55,170 nucleotides of DNA, taken from Didymodactylos carnosus. Its lineage: Eukaryota > Rotifera > Eurotatoria > Philodinida > Philodinidae. The stretch lies in contig CAJNOQ010000317.1 of assembly GCA_905250885.1 (NCBI GenBank), forward strand, positions 1 to 55,170. Reading direction: 5' to 3'. Below, in pieces: positions 21,906 through 33,837 of this stretch; within the stretch, counting starts at the first letter, position 1, and each line of letters starts with the position of its first letter. A program made the translations under genes and the position numbers. The notes beneath the pieces were generated by a model. That model had not been told where the DNA came from and searched no databases. It was given only the letters and a program-made list of their open reading frames with translations.

Positions 21906-23238
21906 ACGGGAATACTGCAAATCTGTCATTTCATTAAATCAAATGATTTTTTGCACATAAAAACATACGACTGACATATCATTCGATGCAGTTCGATGCG
22001 CTGATTCTAAATATATCATTAGTTTTTGATGAAAGTGCTTCAAGAGTGAGGAAAGTGGATTTTACCTGAAAACCTATAAGTCAGTCTGGGAATTTATGCT
22101 AATTTATGCTATTCGTACAGATGTACTATTAGAAGAAGAACATTTTGTGAAAGTTTCAACAAGTTTGGAGTTTCGAAAACATTCGGAAACTCATTATACC
22201 GAGCATACTTCTTCGGAAAGCAAGCGTAGAAAGAAAATTTTATTTTTCTGACGCTAAAGTCTCCGAAAAAAACTTTTTTATGAATCGATAGCTAAAAGGT
22301 CCTAGATTCCGAATATATACTTTTGCAAATTTCAAACGGTAAAATCTAAGGAAAAATTGTTTTTTCATATGGGTCGCAAAAATACGGGCTATTTTTTAGT
22401 ATGCATTTTTTCCGAAAATTCATCACTTGTGGCAAAAAGTTTTACGTTGTTAAATAGCCTGTGGTCCGAAGTATATATAGGACGATTTGAATCGTTAAAA
22501 GGGGTACTTTCAAGTTGTCACCTAATGTCCACATGGTGGCCTATTGTGTGTTCCGTTGCTTTTGCAATAAAAAAACTAGCAAAGAGATCGATTCAAGAAA
22601 TTCAGTAAAACATCTCGATATTTATTGCTTAAAGAGTGTACGGTGAAGATGACGGCTTTTTTTGTTCTCTACGTCGAAATCCGAGTGAAAATATACATCA
22701 TCTGGACAAATTTGTAATTAATTGTGAGATTTAAACAGAACGTTCTTTCAATACGTTCTCTTCAAGTTCAGATTAGACATACTAGTAAGACATTGTGAAA
22801 CAGATTTTTTTAGAGACTGTTAGTTTACTCGTTCCATAAGAAAAAATAGTTGATTTTACAACAGGGTCTTTCTCGATACTTCCATCAAACTAGAGATGTG
22901 TGGGCTAGCTGTTTGTTCAGTTCAGACCCTAGGCTAAAAAGTGCAACAACGACAAATAAATAGTATATGTATATCGATCCATACAATATATAACAATATT
23001 TTTGTTCTCACAGCATTACATTTACAACGTCTTTTTAACAAGATTTTATAATGCTCTAGACGGTCTATTAGCTGCATCACCATAATTTTTGTCAAAAAAC
23101 TATTCATTATGTCAATATATTTTAAATAAATACAAGTCTGAAAATCTCTATTTTAAAAAAGTTATAAAACTGTATGCGTGAATGTTCGCGTGAAAAACAA
23201 AACCATCTGTGCCATTGTCTCGAGTAATCCTTTCCCTA

Positions 23239-24034
23239 TTAAATAGAATCGGTTGGATGTGATCCTTTGGTTATTATTTCCACAAAATCTAAAAAAAGAA
23301 TATTAATTTGCAGCATATACAGATCTGATGTGCGACAAAGAGGAGCGACGTCTTCACTTCAATATTGGTAAATGCTGCACCGTTTCGAAAATATAGTTCA
23401 AGCTATTAGTATTTTTTCAATCTTACCCTCAAAAGTAAGCCGCCCATCTCCATCAGTATCCGCTTCTCTGATCATTTCTTCTGCTTCTTCTCGCGTCAGT
23501 TTTTCACCAAGATTATTCATGACTTGTCGTAATTCTTCTGCATCGATCAAATTATTTCCATCTATGTCAAAAACTTTGAATGCTTCCGTTAATTCTTCTT
23601 TATCATCCGACGTGCTAACTTTACGTGACATCATCGTTAAAAATTTTGCAAAATTAATTGTGCCGGTTCTTACAAAAAGAAGTAGATTAATGATCAATAC
23701 AACATAAAACTGGTAAACTAAACGTTTTTATTATACGTATCTTCCGTATCAACAATATGTATTAAATCTTGCAGTTCAGCTTCGGTTGGATTTTGATCTA
23801 AACTACGCATGAACATACTCAATTCTTTTGTTGTTATTAAACCATCAGAATCTTTGTCAAATAGCGCAAATGCTTCTCTAAATTCTAAGATAGGAAACTT
23901 GAATTATTGTCTCTTGATCACTCGAAAAAATTTTTTATTTACCAGAAATTTGTTCAGCTGTTAAAGGCTCTTCCTAATAAAATAGATTTAACGTATATTT
24001 ATTTGAACTAATAATCTACCTTTACTCTTACCAT
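23239..24034 (-). CDS. Calmodulin-like EF-hand protein, 157 aa
   Basis: Calcium-binding regulatory protein with calmodulin architecture. Exons by eye are 24034-24032 (only the ATG), 23973-23943, 23884-23737, 23668-23427 and 23288-23239; phases close and give 157 aa. It starts [17 protein letters not shown], like calmodulin. EF1 has the loop [14 protein letters not shown]3 [12 protein letters not shown] and EF4 [12 protein letters not shown]. The second hand, formed across the exon 3/4 junction, reads [13 protein letters not shown]: it is one residue long and has Lys instead of the bidentate Glu, so it probably does not bind calcium. That reading depends on the chosen donor at 23736. The C-terminus ends in a short extra tail after FVEIITKG. 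It lies about 660 bp from the 3' end of fibrillarin on the same strand. A calmodulin paralogue, not canonical calmodulin. Confidence 0.85.
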
Positions 24035-24697
24035 ATTGTATGCTGTTCACTTCAGTTGTTGAATCTTTTTTGCACGAGATAGTTATTCTACATTGAATTT
24101 GATTCTTTTCAACGTGTACTCAAAATCAATCAAGGAAACCCTTAAACTGCGAACATTGAATACGTAAAACAAATATTATAATTTACTTTATTTTATATAA
24201 TTTAGACGCTACACAAGAAAAAAATTTAATATTCAATCTATTTTATTCTTATTTGTAACAGTTTACCATTCAAATTCTTTTACTTTTTTTTGAAGAATGT
24301 GATTAATTCTAGACTTATGATAGAATTCTCAAAAACACTCACCGTTTTCTTTCAAAAAGAGTATTCAAAACAAGTTCCATCGATAGCAAAACAGAAAAAC
24401 GAGCTATTATTTATTCCTTGATGTTGTCAAGTGCTTGGAACTGAACATTCAGTCATCGATTAATCATATCGAAGATGCATACCACAATTTAAAATTTAGA
24501 ATTCTGATTATTTCATCATTGAACTAAAGGTTTGTTCACTTTTGTTTACGGGAAACAAAAACGTGATACTATATATTCTACAAATATGTATAAAAAACCA
24601 TTTATTTCCAAATTGTTGAATAACACAAATAACAATAGTTCAAGCGTACACAAGAAAAACAAAACAAAGTAATAAACATCTACACAAACAGAAAACA

Positions 24698-26793
24698 TTA
24701 TTCATTTTGGTTTTCTTCTTTTTTCCCTTTTCCGACTGGCCTAATTCAAAAAAAGAAAGATTATGATCTGTGAATAATATACTGTGTAATCTTTATGAGT
24801 CTAAGATCATTGAAAAATAAGCAATGTTTTACTGTACCTGTACGTTCCAACGACCACTGCATGATCTCTTTCGTATGGTTCCAATGTTATTTGCTCTTTT
24901 GGTTTTAGTTTTTCACTTTGTAATTTTTTTACTTCATCTGCAAACACAGCTTCAGGTGTTGCTGTTGAATCAATACAACTTGCCTAAACAATATAAGATT
25001 TGAACTATGATTTTTATCTACAATGGCAAGAAAAGAATACATACCTTGATAGAAATGACAAAATTTCCACCATTTTTAAGAAAATGATGTGCATTCAATG
25101 CTAAAATTCGTGCTTGATCGGGTTGTGCAACATCAGCAAACATTGTGTCAACCATTCCTATAAATGAACAATACTATGAAATATGTTGTTTTCTACCAGA
25201 AATATGAAATACTCACCAATCAGCATTCTATATTTATGCGGATGACGTGCATCTTCAATTATAGGAATAATATTTGGACGTTTTTTTGCTACGTTAAGTA
25301 AATCTCGTCCAGAACGGTGAGAAAATTCAACGGCATACACAAGACCTTCCTTGAAATAGATAAAAACAGAATTATTTGTTCAATATTTAGATCAATTTGA
25401 CATGACAACTTGCCGGTCCGACGATATCTGAAACATGGGAAACTGTTGTGCCACTGGCTGCTCCCAAATATAATACTTTCGAACCAGGTGGCATATGAAT
25501 ATTGTCAACCCCACTTAAAATAGCTGCACCTAATTTCGAACGAAATGGATTCCATACACGATATTCAATTTTTTCTGCATTTTCAGCCTGAAATATAAAA
25601 AAAATAGTAGAAACAATTGAAAGTACGTATATGCTTATGAACAGAACATCAATCATGAGATAAATACCGAAATGCGGTAGAAAATGATAAAAAAATAGAA
25701 TACATACATCAACACTAATACGTTTTTCACCATAAACACTTTCTCCAACAACAAGATTTCTTGTTAATAACATATCATCATCCTTAAAAAAGACAATAAG
25801 TAAAGATCTTTGAAATACAATAAAGATTTAACTGATGATGCTAACTTTGCTTTGTGCGATGAAAACTCCTAAAATGTAAATGTTTGTTATAGTAATAAGC
25901 ACAAGGTAGTTTAGAATCACTTTATTAGCTTACCAGGATGTCTATGAGGCACAACAACAACCTTTTTACCTCCGCCACCGCGTCCACCGCCTCCTGCAAA
26001 AATATAAAATATACTGGTTGTTAATTGAAATCAACAGTATACAGTTGTTATTTTCAAGATAAAAGTACATAAATTAGTGCTACCTGAAGACATAACAGAG
26101 AAACATACCTTTTTTGAAAGACAGAAAATTGAAGACCGTATAATTCGTAAGCAACTCAATAGTTTGTAAGATTCAAAAAGGCTAAAAGAGCTATTGTATT
26201 GATTTGAGCAGGCAACAAAAAGTCAATATAGTCCTCAAATAGATGTGAAACTGACTAGCAAAAAAGATCATTGTTAATTCACAAAACTTTGATTTGAAAC
26301 CACACGAAGAGAAAATCTTACCTCGGGGTCCACCACGTCCTCCTAAATATATGACAAATGATGAATAAGTTGAAGACACATTTTTGAAGAGAAAGTGCAA
26401 AGTAAAGCAAAACTTACTTCCACCTCGATCGCCACCTCTTTTAAAGCCACCACCACCACGTGTTCCACGATCTCCACCACGTCCACCTCGATCAAATCCT
26501 AGAAAACAAAAATGTTATAGATTCCAAAGATCTAAAAATAGGCATGTGTCTAATAATAGATTATAGGACGCAACCAAGGTACTATTTTTCGTGAATACTC
26601 TGTGCGAATAATCGGAAAAAATCCAAAGCTGCATATTTCTTCAATTTTTATGATCCAAAATGCGCATGCCTGGATGTATGAAACACTTTAAGATGACATA
26701 TAGAACCACTAATGAAATATTACCTCTTCCTCGAAATCCACCTCTACCTCCACGATCGCCACCACCACGTCCGCGAAAGTCTGGTCTGCCCAT
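24698..26793 (-). CDS. FBL: Fibrillarin (rRNA 2'-O-methyltransferase)
   Basis: Catalytic subunit of box C/D snoRNPs in the nucleolus, using AdoMet to methylate rRNA ribose. Exons by eye: 26793-26724, 26498-26418, 26342-26322, 25993-25934, 25868-25846, 25782-25708, 25587-25414, 25349-25217, 25157-25045, 24983-24838, 24740-24698; phases close, 312 aa, close to the human length. The first ~75 residues are a Gly/Arg-rich GAR domain coded by small exons. Then come [25 protein letters not shown], the methyltransferase fold with AdoMet motif [56 protein letters not shown] and the C-terminal [14 protein letters not shown]. The intron after 25414 appears to start GCAAGT, a GC-AG intron; every other intron here is GT-AG. 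Confidence 0.96.
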
Positions 26794-27740
26794 TTTAGTG
26801 TTTATTCAAGTTATAAATTATAATATTTTTACTTTATATCTAAAAAGAATTATGTTCATTTTTTTAAAACTTCAACAACAAATAAGGTGCGTCTTACAAA
26901 ATCAAGAGAGTATAGATTAACTTGTTACACTTTTTAACGCATTAGCTTACTTAGTTTCTCAGATGCAATTGTTTCACATGATAGTGATTTCTCCCGTGAA
27001 CGAGTCCAAGAGAGTAGCAAATCTGTGTCGACTCATTCATTCCAACAAACAGACTAACGTCTATCTATATGTAAATAAGAGAGGTTATCTAACAAAAGCA
27101 AATGATAAGAGCAAATCGCTACAATCAACATAGAAATAAAATACCAGTAACGTTAATTATAAAACCGTACATTTTAATTTTGATTTTAATCTTTTTTGAT
27201 AAGCTACAATCGAAAAATACCCAGTTTAAATTCGAAAAATTTGAGTGTGTCGTCTATGATATTAACTGAATATATAATATACATATAAGTACATTTAAAT
27301 ATGGAAACGTTTTTGGTTCTCATCAGTCAAGCCGTACTTTTTCGCTCAAAGTTAATTCTTCGACAAGTTTAGCAGTATGCTTTCATCCTTGCTTATCTCA
27401 ATGATATACTTCGCCCATATTGGAAAAAAAATAACGAAAACAGCATTACTATAATTTTTCGATGGGACTTTTCCTACAAAGTGCACCGAAAGAGGAAACT
27501 ATCCATATATTCTATAATTCTCATCGAAGCCAGTTTCGGCTCATATATTAGCGAACAACAGTATACATCATAATGGCAGGATTCTATCAGATACAATTGT
27601 GCAATAAACTAACGGTTCACATATTTGGCCTTTATTAAGTTTTGAACCAATCCAAAAGCAACTACTGGCGACAAACATCTTCTGCTATTAAATTTCAAAT
27701 AGTCTAAAAACTCTGAGATTTTAAATATTTTAAAGCCGGG

Positions 27741-27800
27741 TTCACATGCACATCTGATAACGCATCTTAATTTGGCTTTTGTAAATTTGATTTGTGTACA
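27741..27800. repeat. Relic of a small repeat shared with 52.6 kb
   Basis: TTCACATGCACATCTGATAA followed by TTAATTTGG and TTTGTGTACA parallels the left part of the 124-bp inverted repeat at 52609 (TTCACATGCACACC, CAGTTTGG, TTTGTGCACA). Only one arm is recognisable here. Confidence 0.4.
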
Positions 27801-28574
27801 AAAAGTGTAAAAAGTACAGAAAAATGTTGAAAAGGGTAATATAAAACAAAAAGTTGAAAGAATAAAACACCTATCATATTTATAAGAAACCAAATTGTTG
27901 AGATGAGATTCATATCAACATATTGAACGTTGGCTTTATATCTACACTACCCTTTTATTGAGACGAGAATTAATATAATGGAACTCCACTTTTTATGAGA
28001 AAAAGTAAACTCAGGGTGAACTGAACTGTCCAATGGCAATAACATACCAATAGTGGAACAGGTACTTGGTTATCTTTTGCATAGCTAGCTAGCTGATTTC
28101 TCTAAATACAAAATTCATCGTGAAAGAGTTTAAATACTAAAGTGCTAGTGGATAGTTATCTTCGGTGATTCTACTAATCAGTGGATATAGCAAGAAGCTT
28201 TAGATGCGTTTTCATTTCGAAAAATTGATTTTCACAGAACCAAAGCGGCATAAGGAAGAACTACCATATTATTTTTGCCCTTTTTTTTCTGACCCATGTA
28301 ACGAAGTATTACAATGTGCAATCGTTAATTTTTTCTTAACATTATTTTTTGTTGTTTTTAGTTCTTTCTCAACAGATGTCAACTTTTTTTCTTTCATAAG
28401 AAACAAAATGAAATTCGCTTTGTTTCTACTGTATTTCAATATTAAATGAGAGCATTCGATCTACAAAACTAACAGTAATACAAAATATAACTCCGAGAGA
28501 ATGATAAGTCTCGTTTATCGGTTGTTGGAAAAAAGATAAACTGTGTCTATGCTGTAAGAGTTTAGATAGAAAGC

Positions 28575-28833
28575 GCAAAACTGCCACGAACATGATTATA
28601 AATCATAGATTAATTTATGGTGATATTTCGGTAGGTCGCTCCGAAAAGAAGCTTCTTTTGTGTTATTCCATGTGTTTTTCTTTCGTTTTACATTATTCGA
28701 TGTATATATATATATATACTAAATTTTGTGACACTCTAAAAGATGCTTATTGTCTGATGATGGTAGGAGCGACCTACCGAAATATCACAATAAATTAATC
28801 TATGATTTATAATCATGTTCGTGGCAGTTTTGC
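28575..28833. mobile_element. 259-bp fold-back MITE
   Basis: The ends GCAAAACTGCCACGAACATG and CATGTTCGTGGCAGTTTTGC are perfectly complementary. Arms of about 70 bp contain ATTTCGGTAGGTCGCTCC and its mirror, around a loop with a TA run (28706-28719). About 290 bp upstream of the DCAF17 homologue start. Confidence 0.8.
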
Positions 28834-29122
28834 ATTTTCTATATGTGTTTATGTTGCACACTTGAACTTTTAGCAAAGTGGAAAGTCCACTATAGAAATA
28901 CTTTCGTTTCACACTGGTTATTTTTTTAGTGTATACTACAATACTGCAGTTTTTATAAGATCCATTCATTCAAAGTTAGTCAAGTTTTTAATATTTTTTG
29001 TCTCTGTCGTTATTTGATTAATATCATAGTTTTGTGTGTAGAAACTTCTTGGTTATTATTTCAATTCTCAAACAGACAACTCTAACAAGTAAAATGTTGG
29101 GGTTTTTTTGTAGACTGAAAGC

Positions 29123-30769
29123 ATGTTGGAGGCGAACGTCAACGATGTACAAAGTAAAAGTATCAAATCTACTTTAACGTATCAGAAAATGTGTATTTTA
29201 TTTAATAAATTACCAAGAAATCGAATTGAACAAGATTCTATTTTTTCATCAATCTATACACGTCAATATTCAACGTTTGGCACATCAAATACGATTAATG
29301 AAACATCTTATAGACGTATGTTGAAAACAAGCCAGTATCAATATAAAAAACAAATGTCAACACCTACTCGATTAACTTGTGGTTCTACATATTTTTTGGG
29401 CAATTATGTCATTACAACTGTCCCATATTTACAACTTTATGCTATTTCAACCAAGATAACGGACAAAAACAGATGTTTATCATCCCCATCAACAAATAAC
29501 ATTTCTAACAGCCTAGTATTCATTGGAAAAGATGAACAATGCCGATGTAAATTAGAGTTGAGTGCCCGAGTGGAATATTGTGACATTGACCAAACCTCAT
29601 CGAAAAGTAATTTAGTACGAGATGGTTTCATTTTAGTAACGAAAGATGCCAAATTACTACTATATTCACTGAATTTGGAGAAACGTTCGAATAATATTAT
29701 TCATTTGAAATGTTCACCCTATACATTCACTTTTCGCGATAACGCTTTTATCCATTGTGATGAAAAACATTTACTCATATTTCATTGTCTTATTAAACAA
29801 GTGACTAACACCGAACGTCATCTATTTTATGTCCTAAAAACCTATCCTATGTGGTTAAGTTATGCATTCGTCATTACAAATAACATATTTAATGATCCTG
29901 TTCTTGGTAAAATAACAAATGTTTCATTGACAACCGAATTTCTTATTGTTCAATATAAACGAAAAATATGTCAACTATATTCGTTAAATGAAATATTAGA
30001 TAAATTTACTCTAAAATCAAGTTGTATTGGACGGCCATATACAGATTCACCATTGTCTATTGTCGGTTCAGAAAAATATGGTTTACCATTAAACGTTGAA
30101 ATAACTTCAAAACCAACTATGTTTTATCAATATTATTCAGATAGAACTGAATTTGAGTATTGCCATTCATACCACTTTTTAACATTATTCGTTGTTAATA
30201 AAACATTCGTAAATGATTGTTATTGTTTATATAAAATTGATAAAGATTGTACAATACCGACAAATGGTTTATTAAAACGATCACTGTCAGATAACATGTG
30301 TTGTTTTCTTGATACAATTGAGGACGATATTATTGATATTCGAGAATGGAATATAATTGTTTGGCGAATAAAAGAGACTGAACAAGGATATGGTGTGTAT
30401 AAATTATATACAATTGATGATGAAACAACATTACAACAGACATCTCAACCAACAATCACCCGATTTGGACGAACGATAAAACATCGTGAAAATGAATATA
30501 ATCAATTAAATGAGAATCAACCGTTGATACGTAGTTATACTTTTGATACGATTGCTGATATACTTTGTGTGGTGTTTGAATACGATACAACAATAGCTCT
30601 AATTAAATTGATTGAACACCCAACGGGCAAATGTTTACAAACAATCAAATATCAAAAACAATTATCAACAAATAGTTTAGTAATATCAATGTATCATGAT
30701 CTATTAGCAATTCAAGAGAAAACTACTAAGCATATCTATTTAAATGTCTTCACAATATGTCATATATAA
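29123..30769 (+). CDS. DCAF17: DCAF17-like protein (CUL4-DDB1 adaptor), intronless
   Basis: A single 548-codon exon. DCAF17 (C2orf37) is a nuclear/nucleolar factor proposed as a substrate receptor of CUL4-DDB1 ubiquitin ligases. Recognition is by pattern along the whole length. An early GSTYFLGNYVITTVPYLQLY matches the human RIYFDNYRR region. A central block LKTYPMW...ITNNIFNDPVLGKITNVSL continues as TTEFLIVQYKRKICQLYSL, parallel to the human LEINKKIF / ILIVMYSSGLVRLYS segment. Then KYGLPLNVEITSKPTMFYQY parallels FGIPCNIKITDMPPLLFE. Near the end, TITRFGRTIKH precedes a conserved acidic-hydrophobic region, with a final LLAIQEKTTKHIYLNVF. No membrane segment or signal peptide is evident. The human gene has many introns, whereas this copy has none, so it may derive from a retrocopy or from intron loss. 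The reading frame is intact. Confidence 0.8.
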   Translation: MLEANVNDVQSKSIKSTLTYQKMCILFNKLPRNRIEQDSIFSSIYTRQYSTFGTSNTINETSYRRMLKTSQYQYKKQMSTPTRLTCGSTYFLGNYVITTVPYLQLYAISTKITDKNRCLSSPSTNNISNSLVFIGKDEQCRCKLELSARVEYCDIDQTSSKSNLVRDGFILVTKDAKLLLYSLNLEKRSNNIIHLKCSPYTFTFRDNAFIHCDEKHLLIFHCLIKQVTNTERHLFYVLKTYPMWLSYAFVITNNIFNDPVLGKITNVSLTTEFLIVQYKRKICQLYSLNEILDKFTLKSSCIGRPYTDSPLSIVGSEKYGLPLNVEITSKPTMFYQYYSDRTEFEYCHSYHFLTLFVVNKTFVNDCYCLYKIDKDCTIPTNGLLKRSLSDNMCCFLDTIEDDIIDIREWNIIVWRIKETEQGYGVYKLYTIDDETTLQQTSQPTITRFGRTIKHRENEYNQLNENQPLIRSYTFDTIADILCVVFEYDTTIALIKLIEHPTGKCLQTIKYQKQLSTNSLVISMYHDLLAIQEKTTKHIYLNVFTICHI

Positions 30770-31075
30770 TTGATTACATATTACGGTATGCTTGTTTGAT
30801 AACATTTTATGAATAGATGAAATTCAAATAGTAGTGAAACGATATGAAATATCTGTTGTCTATTTTTTTTAAAATAATTGTTATTAGCGTCAGATATTCT
30901 TTTGTCTGAAGCTGTTGTTTGTATAAAAGACTTTTTTTTCTGTCAATTGTACAATACTTTTTTTCTAGCATGAACTAGTAGAATACCAACTTTGTACGAG
31001 TTTAGAAATAAATGTTCATAAAAAATAAGTGCTTATTTTCTTCGTAGTTCATCTATTTTCTTCTCTTGACTTTAG

Positions 31076-33526
31076 ATGAAATAACGAGTAAATACGAAGA
31101 ACAATTACAAGAGTTTGAAGCTCTCAGTTGTATTTATCCAGAGAAAATTGAAGGTATAGTGAAAAAAATTATTTAGCTTAAACAGTTTATTTTACGTTTT
31201 TGTATTTTAGTCATCTATGAAAATCCATATCCGAGGTTAAAATTGTACATCAAATTGACACATGATACCAATGGCAATTCACACAAATGTAAGTAGACAT
31301 TATTTACCGTTGTAATTATATTGAATTCTAGAGTTTTTAGTCTCATTCTCATTAGAAGTCAAATTTGATGAAATATATCTCAAACAACTATCAAAAATAA
31401 TAATTATTGACTGAGAAAATGTTGGTAATTAAAATTTTTCGTGAATGACATTAGGAAAACTGTATATTAGTTTTTCAAGTACCGACATTTGTGATCCTAT
31501 GATATTGCAATCCTGTTTGTTTTTAATGTGTCAAAAATTTATATATGCCTATGATTATCATTCTATCAAGCCATTTATAAGAACAATTGAGTATTCAAGC
31601 TGAAAATCGCTACATAAGAGTTAAACAGCATGAAAAGCAAAAATGAAAAACATGAAGCAGAAAGAGTGAGCGTACAATCCGTAAACTCTATTGTTGACTA
31701 TTATTTACAGTTGTTTATCGTTTTAGAAACGTTTCGAAGGTGCGTGTGTGACTATAGAATTGTTTATCAACTGGATAACTGAATTTGATGTTGAAATGGC
31801 TGAATTAAATAAAGTCCAAATCTGTGACAGTGAACCAAAAAGCTAATGGGTACGTGCTTATATTATATGTATATGTAAAGAGAAGTTGAAGAATTCTTCG
31901 GTCTCGAATTGTTTTAAGTAATAAATTTCAAGTACTTACTCTTATTATTTATTTTCTAATTCGATATCATCATTTCCCATTCTAAAATGATGATATCGAA
32001 TTAGAACCATCGAATTAGAAACTCATCTGACTAATTCATTCTAACAAAATCGTTATTTAACGGATAGAAGTGTACTCTTTTTTCGACAAAAATAAAATTT
32101 ATTGTTACTCGTCAGATATTAAACGTTGTTGATTATAAATAGTTACTCTCCTAGAAAATTTTTAAACGTATATTATGAGAGCCTTTGTAAAACGTAAATC
32201 AGCAGGAAAATATTTTCCGTTTCCAAGGAAACGAACGGAAAAGTACCCCTCCTCCAATTACAAAATATCGTAGATCAGTAACCAAACAACATTTGAGATA
32301 CAATGAATTAACAAAAGATGCTTGTAATAATAGTAGTAATAATAAATTTAAATTAAATTTACGTACTTAGAACTAACTTGTGAACTTGTGAGATTTCAAC
32401 ATAAGGATCTAACTTAGACTTCTTTTTCCTCAATATAAGGCTAATATTTCATTGCCATTGCTTATTTGTCAAATTTAGTCACACATATTTTGCGTTGACA
32501 GCACAGTGCAAAAAATTCTTGCTTTAACTGAGAAATTAACAGGGGCATTCTACTTAATGGTCTACTTTTGCGTGATTTCCATACGTATTGTAAAACTCTT
32601 AGTTCTTAGTCCTGTAACTTACAAAATTAGAGAACGTCATATTCTGTAGCTTTTAAACTAAATTAAACTCAAACAAAGATCAGATGATAGTTCGGATCTG
32701 AAATGAAAAATTTTACAAAAAAAGTCATTTACGCTGCAAAACACGACATTCTCTAATTCTGTAACTTACATGACTGAAGAGCTATGAGTTTTAAAGATGA
32801 GAGTTATAAATCGTTTCGAAATCATGCAAAATGTATAATGGTTTCTTCAAGGGTGTAAAACGTAGGGTGTAAAACGTTTCATAATATTATACTATATAGT
32901 AATCGATAGCGCGGAATAAGACCCCTATAACACTATACTATTCAAATATTTTGAGATCCCGGTGTAATGAAGTTGTACGCAAATTTCATGACGACATCTG
33001 AACGTGAATAATAAACATATTTAATATTTTCTATAACTTCTTAGATTAGTTTACAAAATGCATTATATACTATTCGATAGGTCGTTTAAAACTCATTTTT
33101 TTATAGCTTTTATGCTAATTTTACTGATACTCCACCTCTAAATTGGTTATTCTGATATATATTTGCAGAGCTGTAAAAATCCTATTCAATAATATGCAAT
33201 AGATTCTGTGCGCTATTATATCTAAGAAATCACCATTCCTTCTTTCCTCCAGTTCAGTGATTTTGTCACTAAATCCATCGATATGTGTGTTACAATCTCG
33301 TTTTTACTCTAGATCGTCAACTCTGCGAAAAAGATCGTTCATTATACGAGTCGGATATTAAATTTTTGGTAAATATATAAGTTTAGTCTATAGAGTGATA
33401 TGAGTATTGTTAACTTTAGATGGTGAAGTCGTAGAAGTGGACGAATCATTATTTCAAAATTTAATTGATCTCGATTTAGAGGATGAAACGTCTATAAGTG
33501 GAAACGCTACCAATTTATCCGACTGA
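31076..33526 (+). pseudogene. RWDD1: RWDD1-like gene with frame lesions
   Basis: RWD-domain protein related to RWDD1/DFRP2, which binds and stabilises the GTPase DRG2. Recognisable exons: 31076-31153 (EEQLQEFEALSCIYPEKIE, the RWD start), 31211-31288 (VIYENPYPRLKLYIKLTHD), 31727-31849 (VTIELFINWITEFDVEMAEL), 33313-33368 (RQLCEKDRSLYESDIKF) and 33420-33526 (GEVVEVDESLFQNLIDLDLE to a TGA). Problems: no ATG joins the first exon; no exon for the middle of the RWD domain was found; the third exon reaches an in-frame TAA unless one A is added to its A5 run near 31837; and the last junction needs one more T in the run at 33363. It is either a decaying copy or a region with homopolymer errors. Same strand as the DCAF17-like gene, 306 nt downstream of it. 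Confidence 0.7.
31953..32006. repeat. Perfect 22-bp hairpin in RWDD1-like intron
   Basis: TTCTAATTCGATATCATCAT is followed after a 10-nt loop by its exact complement ending ATCGAATTAGAA. A further partial direct copy, CGAATTAGAA, follows at about 32011. Confidence 0.75.
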
Positions 33527-33837
33527 TTTAGTTCGATTAACTTGTTATTCTTTTTTGTTGGCTAAGCAATGTTTTTTAAACAATTTGATAAAATTAGCGA
33601 AATAAAATAAACGTTTGTCGTCCATCGTTTTAAAATAGCATATTCGGAACTGTAACGAAGCTTTAACACACACATAAATTATAGAGAAAAAACAGTTAAC
33701 ATATTTGAGTAGAATTCAGCAGCACGAAACAAATATGACACATTGAAAAAATTGTGTATATGTAAGAAAAAATCGTCTGATTGTTGTTTGTTAGCACAAA
33801 TATAGCTGTATAACATTATAAGATACGTAAAGAATTA

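Larger units (their letters stand above)
14519..23238. other. Gene-poor block rich in fold-back elements
   Basis: About 8.7 kb between the lipase start and the EF-hand gene with no recognised gene. It contains the palindromic-word clusters, fold-backs and inverted-repeat elements listed separately. The remainder, including 15.8-17.4 kb and 21.9-23.2 kb, is AT-rich and shows no domain. The open frames in this block (for example at 16598, 19526, 19613 and 22357) are mirror images inside palindromes or have no similarity I can name. Confidence 0.6.
26794..29122. other. Intergenic between fibrillarin and DCAF17 homologue
   Basis: Divergent promoter interval of 2.3 kb. No gene recognised. It holds a relic of a small dispersed repeat at 27741 and a fold-back at 28575-28833. 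The remainder is AT-rich. Confidence 0.5.
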
